From: Candidatus Margulisiibacteriota bacterium
GTDB taxonomy: Bacteria > Margulisbacteria > WOR-1 > JAHJIW01
Direction of reading: 5' to 3'
NCBI GenBank assembly: GCA_018823125.1
Contig: JAHJIW010000003.1
Location: 99,780-163,779 of the forward strand
DNA: 64,000 nt
The stretch's first letter is position 1; every line of letters begins with the position of its first letter. The position numbers were made by a program, and so were the translations under genes. This document shows, piece after piece, positions 25,583 to 32,532 of this stretch. The notes beneath the pieces are model-generated. The model did not search any database. It was not told the DNA's origin and worked only from the letters and a program-made list of their open reading frames with translations.

Positions 25583-25611
25583 ATTATATATGTATAGGGA
25601 TGGGGTGTCAA
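25583..25611 (-). promoter_or_regulatory. Full-consensus sigma-70 promoter of the yceD-fabF operon
   Basis: On the minus strand TTGACA (25606-25611) and TATAAT (25583-25588) are separated by exactly 17 bp. Both hexamers match consensus at every base, the best promoter in the window. It should give strong constitutive transcription of ribosomal protein L32 and the fatty-acid genes. No operator-like palindrome (such as a FapR site) is evident around it. Confidence 0.88.
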
Positions 25612-25634
25612 TTTAAAAAAGAAACAAGGGTGAT

Positions 25635-25783
25635 TAAAGGCCTGGGAAGGCCCATGAGGAAAACCGAAGGCATAAGTGTTTGAAGACTATAAAGGGCAAA
25701 AACATTAATTGCCTTTTGTGGCCATTGATAGCCCTAAGCCCTCAACCACTTCACGGGCCTTCATGGGCCCTTAATAGCCTTTA
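25635..25783. repeat. Structured intergenic element with inverted terminal arms
   Basis: The left arm (25635-25659, starting TAAAGGCCTGGGAAGG) is an imperfect inverted copy of the right arm (25758-25783, ending in TAATAGCCTTTA). Both contain GGCCCATGA. Inside, AAAGGGCAA pairs with TTGCCTTT around 25691-25715. The element fills the gap between the xerD stop, which lies in the right arm, and the fab operon promoter. It could end xerD transcription, encode a small RNA or be a miniature mobile element; there is no U-run to settle it. Confidence 0.45.
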
Positions 25784-26677
25784 TGCTCGGGGATGGTGCG
25801 AATCGTAGATCTTTTTCATGCGTTCCTTGGTAATGTGGGTATAAACCTGGGTGGTAGAAAGTGAAGCATGCCCCAAAAGCTCCTGAACAATGCGCAGGTC
25901 CGCTCCGCCGGCAAGCATATGGGTCGCAAAAGTATGGCGAATCGTATGCGGGGTAACTTTTTTATCCAGTTTTGCGCGTCGGGCATACTTTTCGACCATT
26001 CTTTCGATACTGCGGGAAGTGATACGCGTCCCTCTTTTTCCCAAAAAGACCGCCCCTTTCAGGTTTTTCTGGGTACGCACCGAAAGTTTAGGCCGCCCGG
26101 CGCCTAAGTACTCATTAATCGCAGCTTTAGCATGGCTGCCGATTAAAACCACCCGCTCTTTTCTGCCTTTTCCAAAAACCCGCACCTCGCCTCCCTCCAT
26201 ATCCACGTCATTGATATCCAATTTAACAGTTTCTGAAACCCGCATGCCGCTCCCGTATAATAATTCAAGCATCGCCTTATCCCGCAAACCATACGGGGTA
26301 TCTAATTTTGGCTGGTCGAGCATTTTCTTCATTTCTTCAAGATAAAGAAAATTAGGAAGCTTCCTGGGAAGCTTTGGGGTAGAAATCAAATCGAAAGGAT
26401 TTTCGTGGACCACTTCTTCTCTGCCTAAATATTTAAAAAACGAGCGGCAGGCAGATATTTTTCGTGCCAGCGATCGCCGGGAATATTTTTTTTCCTCTAA
26501 GAATAGTAAAAATTGGCGAGCGGTAGTTACATTAACTCTATATAAGTTGAGGTATCCTTGTTTATCCAGAAATTTAATCAGTTGAGTTAAATCGCGGAAA
26601 TAATTGGAAGCGGTGTGGTCCGATAAATTGCGCTCCTGCTTTACGTAAACCATAAAATTTTGGAGGTGGTTTTTCAT
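25781..26677 (-). CDS. xerD: Tyrosine recombinase XerC/XerD
   Basis: A 298-residue tyrosine recombinase that resolves chromosome dimers at dif. It has the N-terminal SAM-like core-binding domain (VYVKQERNLSDHTASNYFRD). The catalytic residues are Arg in GSGMRVSETVKL, Lys in the beta-hairpin VFGKGRKER, His-x-x-Arg in TPHTIRHTFATH, His in LGHASLSTTQ and the nucleophile Tyr in QVYTHI. The frame is open upstream to 26755, but MKNHLQNF at 26677 is the family start. It lies 6 nt after the peptidase stop and TAATCT precedes it by 7 nt. It is probably the housekeeping recombinase rather than an integrase, as no element surrounds it. Confidence 0.92.
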   Translation of the reverse strand: MKNHLQNFMVYVKQERNLSDHTASNYFRDLTQLIKFLDKQGYLNLYRVNVTTARQFLLFLEEKKYSRRSLARKISACRSFFKYLGREEVVHENPFDLISTPKLPRKLPNFLYLEEMKKMLDQPKLDTPYGLRDKAMLELLYGSGMRVSETVKLDINDVDMEGGEVRVFGKGRKERVVLIGSHAKAAINEYLGAGRPKLSVRTQKNLKGAVFLGKRGTRITSRSIERMVEKYARRAKLDKKVTPHTIRHTFATHMLAGGADLRIVQELLGHASLSTTQVYTHITKERMKKIYDSHHPRA

Positions 26678-26682
26678 GGCAG

Positions 26683-27114
26683 CTAGATTAAGCCGTACTG
26701 CTTTTTCTTTTCGGTCGACATGGGCGAATAACGATTTTTGCCTTCCCGGACCCATTCCTGTCGATCTTCGCGGCGGGTATCAATGTGTATAGTATTGTCA
26801 TCCGTGTTAAGGCCGATGCCCCTCACTTCGTCCAAAGTGCGTAAAAATTCGATGATTTGCTTGGGGGAAACATCGCGCATGATTATATGGACGGCTTTAC
26901 CAAAAGTGTGGAAACTTTTTTTAGACTTTTCTTCGCGGTCATTTTCGGCTTCACAGCGAAATCCTTGAACAATTTTCACCGGTTTTCTGAAATGTCCACC
27001 CAACTCCTCCAAAACCCCCACCAAACCAAGATGAATCTTAAATTCCTGCCCCCTGCAATCATTGCAGCGGCAGATAAAATCCTTGTGATTAAAATGTTCG
27101 CTTAGGTCTCCCAT
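26683..27114 (-). CDS. Peptidase M15-like (DUF882/YcbK-type) protein
   Basis: A 143-residue protein with the D-Ala-D-Ala carboxypeptidase-like M15 fold. Landmarks are SEHFNHKDFICRC at the N-terminus, VQGFRCEAEN, SFHTFGKAVHI and the C-terminal HIDTR. The usual zinc motif is SxHxxGxAxD; here the aspartate is replaced by histidine (HTFGKAVH), while the first and last histidines stay. It may bind zinc with three histidines or be inactive. There is no signal peptide, which is odd for a cell-wall enzyme and resembles phage-type relatives. A TAAAAT box (27122-27127) lies 7 nt before the ATG, so it looks leaderless. Confidence 0.75.
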   Translation of the reverse strand: MGDLSEHFNHKDFICRCNDCRGQEFKIHLGLVGVLEELGGHFRKPVKIVQGFRCEAENDREEKSKKSFHTFGKAVHIIMRDVSPKQIIEFLRTLDEVRGIGLNTDDNTIHIDTRREDRQEWVREGKNRYSPMSTEKKKQYGLI

Positions 27115-27163
27115 TGATTAAATTTTAGCATATTTAAGAAGAATTTGACATGCAGTCTCTGCG

Positions 27164-27192
27164 TTGACTTCTCTTTTTACATCATATATACT
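27164..27192 (+). promoter_or_regulatory. Promoter of metK
   Basis: TTGACT at 27164-27169, a 17-bp spacer and TATACT at 27187-27192. The predicted leader is only about 35 nt, too short for a SAM riboswitch, and ends in AAAAGGAG. Confidence 0.75.
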
Positions 27193-27233
27193 CTCTAACT
27201 GTTCATTTTTAAAAAAATAAAAGGAGACTCTTC

Positions 27234-28427
27234 ATGCCAAAACACAGACATATGTTTACTTCCGAATCCGTAACTGAAGGACATCCGGATAAAATGTGCG
27301 ACCAAATTTCAGATGCAATTGTGGATTCCATAGTTGCCAAAGATCCTCCGGCCCGGATCGCAGCTGAAACCCTGGTCACCAACGGCATCTGCATCGTTGC
27401 CGGAGAAGTTACCACCGGAACTTACATCGAAATCCCGCAAATCGTCAGAGAAACGATCCGCCAAATTGGATACACCGACGCCAAATATGGATTTGACTAC
27501 GAAACCTGCGGAGTACTGGTTTCGATTAAAGAACAATCCAAAGACATCGCCATGGGAGTCGATAAAAGCTTAGAAACCAGGGATGGTGAAGTAGTTAAAG
27601 AAGATCTTGAACAATTAGGAGCGGGCGATCAGGGTTTAATGTTTGGTTATGCTTGCGATGAAACCGATGAATTAATGCCGCTGCCGATTACCCTGGCGCA
27701 TAAATTAGCAAAGCGCTTAGCTGAAGTCAGAAAAAATGGCGATCTGAAATATTTAAGGCCGGATGGAAAATCACAGGTAACGGTTGAATACGATAACGAT
27801 AAACCAATCCGCCTCGACAGCGTTTTAATCGGCGCGCAACATTCTCCGGATGTAAATCCTGATAAAATCAGAGCAGATATAATCGAACATGTAATTACCC
27901 CTATCCTTCCGCCAGAGTTAGTGGATAAAAACATGAAATATTATGTTAATCCTACCGGTAGATTTGTAATCGGCGGACCGCAAGGCGACACCGGGGTAAC
28001 CGGCCGAAAAATTATCGTCGATACTTACGGCGGTTATGCCCGACACGGCGGTGGAGCTTTTTCAGGAAAAGACCCAACTAAAGTTGACCGCTCCGCAAAC
28101 TATGCCGCTCGCTACGTTGCGAAAAACGTAGTGGCCGCCGGACTGGCCAGCAAATGTGAAGTTCAAATTGCTTATGCGATCGGCGTCGCCAAACCATTAT
28201 CAGTTATGGTCGACACTTTCGGCACCGGAAAAATTGCGGATGATAAAATCGCCAAGATTATTACGGATAATTTTGATCTGAGACCCGGTATTATTATTAA
28301 AGAACTTGGCTTAAGAAGACCAATCTATCAACAAGTTGCTGCATATGGACACTTCGGCAGAAAAGATCTTGATCTGCCGTGGGAAAAGACCGATTTAGCA
28401 GAAAAGTTTAAAAAAGCGGCAAAATAA
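27234..28427 (+). CDS. metK: S-adenosylmethionine synthetase
   Basis: A 397-residue enzyme that makes SAM from ATP and methionine, the methyl donor used by RlmB and the radical SAM enzymes in this window. It shows [20 protein letters not shown] at the N-terminus, the ATP motif [12 protein letters not shown] and the phosphate loop [24 protein letters not shown] lies 8 nt before ATG 27234. It appears to be a single-gene transcript under its own promoter. Confidence 0.98.
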   Translation: MPKHRHMFTSESVTEGHPDKMCDQISDAIVDSIVAKDPPARIAAETLVTNGICIVAGEVTTGTYIEIPQIVRETIRQIGYTDAKYGFDYETCGVLVSIKEQSKDIAMGVDKSLETRDGEVVKEDLEQLGAGDQGLMFGYACDETDELMPLPITLAHKLAKRLAEVRKNGDLKYLRPDGKSQVTVEYDNDKPIRLDSVLIGAQHSPDVNPDKIRADIIEHVITPILPPELVDKNMKYYVNPTGRFVIGGPQGDTGVTGRKIIVDTYGGYARHGGGAFSGKDPTKVDRSANYAARYVAKNVVAAGLASKCEVQIAYAIGVAKPLSVMVDTFGTGKIADDKIAKIITDNFDLRPGIIIKELGLRRPIYQQVAAYGHFGRKDLDLPWEKTDLAEKFKKAAK

Positions 28428-28536
28428 ACGGGGTTCTCCATATTGATTCCCTGCTTGGCGCGTCTCCCGCGCTTACATAAGCTGTCGTACTAGTCGTCAA
28501 CTGCTTTTATTTTCAACATCTTCACGCTCAATTTCC

Positions 28537-28557
28537 TTTGGCAAAAAAGTTGCTTAT
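28537..28557 (+). promoter_or_regulatory. 21-nt upstream element shared by the two ORF6N operons
   Basis: A 21-nt sequence beginning TTTGGCAA and ending GTTGCTTAT, 27 nt before the yraN start. The reverse complement of 58971-58991, just upstream of the ORF6N gene at 58962, matches it at 20 of 21 positions. Both lie where a promoter would be expected, and a -10-like TATAT or TATTAT run overlaps the end of each. Confidence 0.55.
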
Positions 28558-28584
28558 ATATAACATCTTGAAAGGAGAAGCAAA

Positions 28585-28953
28585 ATGTCAAAGGAAAGCT
28601 ATCTAATCGGAAAAGCCGGGGAGGATCTGGCCGAAAGCTATTTAACGGGTAAGGGCTATATTATTATAGAAAGGAATTTTCGGTCGCGTAGAGGCGAGAT
28701 TGATTTAATTGCATTCGAAAAAGATGCGCTGGCTTTTGTAGAAGTAAAAAACTATTCTTTCCGGAGTTATCTTTCGCCCCTAGATTCAATTTCACGCACT
28801 AAAAAAACCTGCCTAACCCATGCCGCAAAATCCTTTTTGATCCGAAAAAACATGCATCATAAAGCCTGCCGTTTTGATGTGCTGATAATTTTTTCAAATA
28901 ACGATAGTAAAAAGCGCTTTCTTCTAATCAAGAACGCTTTTCAGATACAGTAA
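28585..28953 (+). CDS. yraN: YraN/UPF0102 family nuclease-like protein
   Basis: A 122-residue protein with the small restriction-endonuclease fold of the UPF0102 family. The order GKAGEDLAESYL, RNFRSRRGEIDLIA (the E-x-D pair), FVEVKN (the E-x-K pair) and CRFDVLIIF matches the family from end to end. The active-site residues are intact, so nuclease activity is possible; the cellular role is unsettled. Homologues usually sit beside rnhB, dprA and comM, as here. AAAGGAG lies 8 nt before the ATG. It is the first gene of a four-gene operon with two ORF6N genes. Confidence 0.9.
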   Translation: MSKESYLIGKAGEDLAESYLTGKGYIIIERNFRSRRGEIDLIAFEKDALAFVEVKNYSFRSYLSPLDSISRTKKTCLTHAAKSFLIRKNMHHKACRFDVLIIFSNNDSKKRFLLIKNAFQIQ

Positions 28954-28967
28954 AAGGAGGGCAAAAA

Positions 28968-29498
28968 ATGACCAACTTAGTTCCAGCTGAACGAATTGAA
29001 AATAAAATATATTTAATCAGGGGACACAAGATAATGTTAGCGTTTGATTTAGCTAAACTATACGGAGTTAAAACAAAGGTGTTTAATCAAGCGGCGCAAA
29101 GAAACGCCGAACGATTTCCTGAAGATTTTATGTTTCAATTAACCTGGGAGGAAGCCGAATGTTTAAGGTCACAAATTGTGACCTTAAAGAACCAACAAAA
29201 AAGATCAAAACGTGGGCAACACATCAAATACTTACCCTACGCCTTCACTGAACAAGGGGTTGCCATGCTATCTAGTGTACTTCGAAGCAAAAGAGCCATC
29301 CAGGTAAACGTTGCCATAATGCGAGCATTTGTGAAACTAAGACAATTTCTATCAACTCACAAAGAACTATCCCGCAAACTATTCGAACTTGAACAAAAGG
29401 TCGGAGAAAATAGTTCAGAAATACGTAAAATCTTTGAGGCAATCAGAAAACTAATGGCTCCACCCAAAAAATCGAAAAAGATAGGATTTCTTCGTTAA
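28968..29498 (+). CDS. ORF6N-domain DNA-binding protein (copy 1)
   Basis: A 176-residue protein with the ORF6N domain (about residues 5-95), a predicted DNA-binding domain shared with phage and mobile-element regulators. Visible elements are [24 protein letters not shown], cut here as IYLIRGHKIMLAFDLA, then [10 protein letters not shown] and [21 protein letters not shown] coiled-coil tail (about 110-160) and a conserved end PPKKSKKIGFLR follow. Codons 65-74 hold a 27-bp perfect inverted repeat centred on codon 70 (see repeat entry). A strong AAAAGGAGG precedes the ATG. The gene stands between yraN and comM with only 2 nt before comM, so it looks like an insertion into a conserved operon. Role unknown; regulation of the operon or an antirepressor-like function are possibilities. 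Confidence 0.85.
   Translation: MTNLVPAERIENKIYLIRGHKIMLAFDLAKLYGVKTKVFNQAAQRNAERFPEDFMFQLTWEEAECLRSQIVTLKNQQKRSKRGQHIKYLPYAFTEQGVAMLSSVLRSKRAIQVNVAIMRAFVKLRQFLSTHKELSRKLFELEQKVGENSSEIRKIFEAIRKLMAPPKKSKKIGFLR
29162..29188. repeat. In-frame 27-bp palindrome in ORF6N copy 1
   Basis: Arm TTTAAGGTCACAA (29162-29174), a single A (29175) and the exact reverse complement (29176-29188). The centre is 207 nt after the A of the ATG, the first base of codon 70. The encoded peptide is LRSQIVTLK. Confidence 0.95.
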
Positions 29499-29500
29499 TT

Positions 29501-31021
29501 ATGTTTACTAAAATATTCTCCGGGTCAGTAAAAGGAATCAATGGCTTTATCGTAGAGGTGGAAGTCGACAAGGCTAAGGGTTTGCCAGGGCATACCATTG
29601 TTGGCCTTCCCGGAACTGCAGTCAAAGAAAGCCGCGACCGGATTCGAGCGGCGCTAAAAAATTCCGGATTGGGAAATCCGCTGGGATTTTTTACCGTAAA
29701 TTTAGCGCCCGCAAACCTTAAAAAAGAAGGCCCCATTTTCGATTTGCCAATTGCCCTCGGCATGATTGCCTTAGAATTTAATCTAAATTTAAACGGGTTG
29801 TCCGATGCCCTTTTTATTGGCGAACTTTCACTGGACGGAACCCTGCGTCCGGTTAAAGGAGTCCTCCCGATCTGCCTTTCTGCCCGGGAACACGGAATTA
29901 AAAAAATTGTCTTGCCAAAACAAAATACAAATGAAGCGGCCCTGGTTTCTGAGCTAGAAATCTTCCCAATCGCACACTTAAATGAACTGGTTGATCACCT
30001 TAATAATATAAAAATAATAACTCCTTCCGGCAACAAGTGTGCCAAGAAAAAGTTGGCCCCAAAACATGATCTGGATTTTTCAGAAGTCAAAGGACAGCTC
30101 GTGGCTAAAAGAGCATTAGAAATTGCTGCTGCTGGTTTTCATAATATTTTATTGATTGGCCCGCCCGGATCCGGCAAATCCATGCTGGCTAAAAGAATGA
30201 AAACCATTTTGCCGCCATTAAGTTATGAAGAAGCGCTGGAAATTACAAAAATTTATAGTGTTTCTGGGAAATTGCTTTCCAATGATCAAGTAATAAATCA
30301 ACGTCCTTATCGATCACCCCACCACTCCATCAGTCTTTCTGGAATTACCGGCGGCGGGGCTACTCCCCAACCCGGAGAAATTAGTCTGGCCCATAAAGGC
30401 ATTCTGTTTTTAGATGAATTTCCCGAATTTAACCGCGGAGTTTTAGAAGCCCTCCGTCAGCCGCTTGAAGATAAAACCATGGTGGTTTCACGTGCTCTGC
30501 AATCCGTAAAATTTCCCGCCGAATTTATTTTAGTCGCCTCCATGAATCCCTGCCCCTGCGGCCACTATTTAAACCAAGAGGAAAACTGCTCCTGCTCGCC
30601 CACCCAGGTCCGCAATTACTGGAGCAAACTTTCCGGCCCCCTCCTCGACCGCATCGACCTAATTGTTGATGTTCCCCGTTTAAAGTTAAATGAATTATCA
30701 GAATATTCCAGTGGCGAACCTTCTTCACAAATTCAAAAAAGAGTAATTATAGCTTGGCGGAAACAAAATGAAAGAAATAAAAAGTTAAATTCGAATTTGG
30801 CCGCAAAAGAAATGAAATTATATTGTCCTCTTAAAAAAGACGCTGCTGATTTACTTAAAGAAGCCGTTTATAAGTTCAAATTAAGTGGTCGTGCTTATGA
30901 CAAAGTACTTAAAGTTAGCCGCACCATTGCCGATTTAGAAGGTGAAGCACAGATTCAACTGGCACATATTGCGGAAGCACTGCAATATCGGTTTTCAAAT
31001 CAGAAAGGAGGAAAATACTAA
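29501..31021 (+). CDS. comM: ComM/YifB-type Mg-chelatase-like AAA+ ATPase
   Basis: A 506-residue protein of the ComM family; in naturally transformable bacteria ComM is a hexameric helicase that helps integrate incoming DNA by branch migration. An N-terminal Lon-protease-like domain (1-170, GLPGHTIVGLPGTAVKESRD) comes first. The AAA+ core follows, with Walker A GPPGSGKSMLAKRM, Walker B ILFLDEFPEF and the zinc-like CPCGHY segment. The C-terminal Mg_chelatase_C domain ends near LAHIAEALQYR. Its ATG is 3 nt after an ORF6N stop, and its own stop shares a base with the next ORF6N start (TAATG). Placement next to yraN is typical. Confidence 0.95.
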   Translation: MFTKIFSGSVKGINGFIVEVEVDKAKGLPGHTIVGLPGTAVKESRDRIRAALKNSGLGNPLGFFTVNLAPANLKKEGPIFDLPIALGMIALEFNLNLNGLSDALFIGELSLDGTLRPVKGVLPICLSAREHGIKKIVLPKQNTNEAALVSELEIFPIAHLNELVDHLNNIKIITPSGNKCAKKKLAPKHDLDFSEVKGQLVAKRALEIAAAGFHNILLIGPPGSGKSMLAKRMKTILPPLSYEEALEITKIYSVSGKLLSNDQVINQRPYRSPHHSISLSGITGGGATPQPGEISLAHKGILFLDEFPEFNRGVLEALRQPLEDKTMVVSRALQSVKFPAEFILVASMNPCPCGHYLNQEENCSCSPTQVRNYWSKLSGPLLDRIDLIVDVPRLKLNELSEYSSGEPSSQIQKRVIIAWRKQNERNKKLNSNLAAKEMKLYCPLKKDAADLLKEAVYKFKLSGRAYDKVLKVSRTIADLEGEAQIQLAHIAEALQYRFSNQKGGKY

Positions 31022-31536
31022 TGAACACTCTAATGCCAATGGAAACCATCGAAAAGAAAATATTTTTAATAAGAGGCAAAAAAGTCATGCTAGATAGAGA
31101 TCTGGCAGATCTTTACAAGATTGAAACTGCCCAGCTCAAAAGACAAATAAAAAGAAACATTGATAGGTTTCCAAGTGATTTTATGTTTATTTTAAACCAG
31201 CAGGAAGTCGAAATGATGGTATGCCAAAATGGCATACCATCTAAGAAGCATTTTGGTGGTGCAAAACCATACGTTTTTACTGAGCACGGCATATTAATGC
31301 TGTCATCAGTATTAAACAGCAAAAGAGCAATACAGGTAAACATTCAAATCATGCGTATATTCAACAAATTACGACAATTATTATTAAGACATGAGCATCT
31401 AAATAAAAAGATAGAAGAGCTCGAACAAAAATACGACAAACAATTCAAAATTGTATTTGATGCCTTAAGAGAAATTATCATGCCGCCAGAAAAACCAAAA
31501 AAGAAAATCGGTTTCATTGTGAACAGCAAACCTTAA
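31021..31536 (+). CDS. ORF6N-domain DNA-binding protein (copy 2)
   Basis: A 171-residue relative of copy 1 but clearly diverged. It has the ORF6N domain [29 protein letters not shown] and VFTEHGILMLSSVLNSKRAI, then a coiled-coil tail and the ending PEKPKKKIGFIVNSKP. Codons 65-74 again hold a 27-bp inverted repeat at the same position, with wholly different arms. An AAAGGAGG precedes the ATG, which overlaps the comM stop codon, so this copy is translationally coupled to comM. Its stop overlaps the convergent stop of the basic protein gene by 4 nt. Confidence 0.85.
   Translation: MNTLMPMETIEKKIFLIRGKKVMLDRDLADLYKIETAQLKRQIKRNIDRFPSDFMFILNQQEVEMMVCQNGIPSKKHFGGAKPYVFTEHGILMLSSVLNSKRAIQVNIQIMRIFNKLRQLLLRHEHLNKKIEELEQKYDKQFKIVFDALREIIMPPEKPKKKIGFIVNSKP
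31215..31241. repeat. In-frame 27-bp palindrome in ORF6N copy 2
   Basis: Arm GATGGTATGCCA (31215-31226), spacer AAA and the exact reverse complement (31230-31241). The centre at 31228 is 207 nt after the A of the ATG, as in copy 1. The encoded peptide is MMVCQNGIPS. Confidence 0.95.
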
Positions 31537-32042
31537 AAGCTTAAAAACTTCGTTTCCCCTAATCCGCCCGGTTTCTTTTTGGGTGCCGGTGGTTTTGACT
31601 GCGAGGGGATGGGGGGCTTTGATATCTGTGGGCGCGGCGGCGGCGTAACAATTGGTTTGGCTTGCGGAAACATGGGCTGGTAAACTGCGGGCCGTTGTAG
31701 CATTTGTTCGGGCGCTTTTTCGATAAAAACCAAATCGCCTTCTTTTACCACCCCGGCTAATCTAATCCCAACTTCCCAGCCTTTTTTCCCTTTTTCAATA
31801 TCCTGGTGATTCATCTGCATCGAATCAACTTTTTGGGTAAAATCATTTTCTTTCCTTTTAATGGTAATAAACGCACCCTTTTCTAACGGTGCATTTAACT
31901 TGATAATCCCAACATGAATTTTATTAAAATAATGGGTGATTTTACCAATGGGCTTAGAACTTTTAGCTTTTTTAGTTTTCTTTTTAGTGGTTTTTGCGCG
32001 GCGTTTGGCTTTAGTAACTTTCTTTGCTTTTTTCTTTGGCAT
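31533..32042 (-). CDS. Basic protein with translation-factor-like beta-barrel domain
   Basis: A 169-residue protein in three parts. Residues 1-30 are a lysine/alanine tail like eukaryotic histone H1 or bacterial Hc1 (KKAKKVTKAKRRAKTTKK). Residues about 32-108 (IGKITHYFNKIHVGIIKL ... DSMQMNHQDIEKGKKGWEVG) match the small translation elongation factor-like proteins that keep only the domain 2 beta-barrel of EF-Tu. Residues 110-169 are proline-rich. The barrel suggests RNA or ribosome binding and the tail nucleic-acid condensation; no experiment defines the family. AAGGAGAGG lies about 5 nt before the ATG. Neighbouring HU supports a nucleoid or nucleic-acid role. Confidence 0.75.
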   Translation of the reverse strand: MPKKKAKKVTKAKRRAKTTKKKTKKAKSSKPIGKITHYFNKIHVGIIKLNAPLEKGAFITIKRKENDFTQKVDSMQMNHQDIEKGKKGWEVGIRLAGVVKEGDLVFIEKAPEQMLQRPAVYQPMFPQAKPIVTPPPRPQISKPPIPSQSKPPAPKKKPGGLGETKFLSF

Positions 32043-32112
32043 AATTGCCTCTCCTTAGTTTGAGGTATATTTATTGTAGCACTCTTAACTGGAAAGTATA
32101 GAATTTTAGGCC

Positions 32113-32152
32113 AAAAAATTAGGGCTTGAACCAAAAATTTGAATCAAGCCCT
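32113..32152 (-). terminator. Intrinsic terminator after the HU gene
   Basis: On the minus strand AGGGCTTGA (32144-32152 strand) pairs with TCAAGCCCT (32121-32129 strand) across a 14-nt loop. A run of six T follows at 32118-32113. It ends the HU transcript just before the promoter of the basic protein gene. Confidence 0.75.
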
Positions 32153-32178
32153 AAAAAGCGACTATTCTGAAAAAGTAC

Positions 32179-32451
32179 TTAGTTTATTCTCTCAAAAAGC
32201 TTTTGTCCCATTGAAAATTTGGCTATATTTCGAGCACCAATTTTAATTTCTTTGCCGGTTTGCGGGTTGCGTCCCATGCGGGCTTTTCTTTTTCTTTTTT
32301 GCCAGGAACCAAATCCAACCAATTGAACTTTTTTACCTTTCTTTAATTCGGTGCTAACCGTATCCACAAAAGAATCGATAAAATTTAACACTCTGGTTTT
32401 GGGCATTTTAGTTTTCTTCGACATTGATTCGATTAATTCTTGTTTATTCAT
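32179..32451 (-). CDS. hup: HU-family DNA-binding protein
   Basis: A 90-residue histone-like protein. It has the N-terminal helices (MNKQELIESMSKKTKMPKTR) and the DNA-binding arm with GFGSWQKRKRKARMGRNPQT, whose RNPQTG turn is the family hallmark. It dimerises, bends DNA and compacts the nucleoid. AGGGGA lies about 5 nt before the ATG. Transcribed alone, with its own terminator. It could also be an IHF-like subunit, but a single copy is seen here. Confidence 0.95.
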   Translation of the reverse strand: MNKQELIESMSKKTKMPKTRVLNFIDSFVDTVSTELKKGKKVQLVGFGSWQKRKRKARMGRNPQTGKEIKIGARNIAKFSMGQKLFERIN

Positions 32452-32532
32452 TTTTATCCCCTTTCAAATTTTTAATCAAGTCTTCGCATTTTAAAATATT
32501 AGTAAGGGTGTGTCAAGGTGAGAAAAAACAAG

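Noticed and set aside
25781..26677. xerD as an integrase of a mobile element
   Set aside because: No attachment sites, excisionase or cargo around it; length and motifs fit the housekeeping XerC/D type.
27193..27233. Possible SAM riboswitch upstream of metK
   Set aside because: The predicted leader is about 35 nt, far too short for any known SAM riboswitch class.
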